Below are positions 5,165 to 7,352 of a stretch of DNA of 7,352 nucleotides, piece by piece. The stretch is from Pseudomonadota bacterium (GTDB taxonomy: Bacteria > Pseudomonadota > Alphaproteobacteria > Rhizobiales > Rhizobiaceae): the NCBI GenBank assembly GCA_023393575.1, contig JAEWKX010000273.1, positions 1 to 7,352 of the forward strand, written 5' to 3'. The notes under the pieces are model-generated. The model was not told the origin of the DNA. It did not search any database and saw nothing but the letters and a program-made list of their open reading frames with translations. Both the position numbers and the translations under genes were made by a program. The stretch's first letter is position 1; every line of letters begins with the position of its first letter.

Positions 5165-7352
<2,188 letters not shown>

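Overview
The window reads as chromosomal DNA of an alphaproteobacterium of the order Rhizobiales (Rhizobiaceae-like). The reasons are high G+C, a GyrB of rhizobial character, an intracellular PHB depolymerase, a DUF2852 protein, and the gyrB-to-trpF neighbourhood. From memory of rhizobial genomes (not checked here), gyrB and trpFBA lie near the chromosomal gidAB-parAB/origin region. I cannot name the genus from the sequence.

Layout from left to right: a 5' part of trpF (minus, cut by the left edge); a 245-bp non-coding gap; a YgjP/M48-type zinc metallopeptidase (minus); a hairpin terminator and a parS-like site; a small DUF2852 membrane protein (minus); the PHB depolymerase phaZ (minus); a terminator and a putative PhaR-type operator; a fumarylacetoacetate hydrolase (FAH) family protein (minus); a short divergent control region; a nitroreductase (plus); a second parS-like site; and gyrB (minus, lacking about the first 83 codons off the right edge). 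All genes except the nitroreductase are on the minus strand. They look like single-gene transcription units separated by hairpins rather than one operon. The contents are mostly housekeeping or core metabolism: tryptophan synthesis, DNA supercoiling, storage-polymer turnover and a central catabolic hydrolase. I see no mobile element, CRISPR array, RNA gene or defence cassette.

The most interesting structure lies between the genes. Two 16-bp sites, each a 14/16 match to the bacterial centromere consensus TGTTNCACGTGAAACA, abut stop codons on either side of a 3.6-kb block. This suggests the window is part of the ParB-loading region near the chromosome origin. A perfect 11-bp palindrome (TTGCA-G-TGCAA) upstream of phaZ fits a storage-granule regulator (PhaR) operator. 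The FAH/nitroreductase divergent region holds two interleaved perfect inverted repeats. One overlaps the -35 and start region of a reasonable promoter, and the other includes the FAH Shine-Dalgarno sequence. I found no convincing wholly new system.
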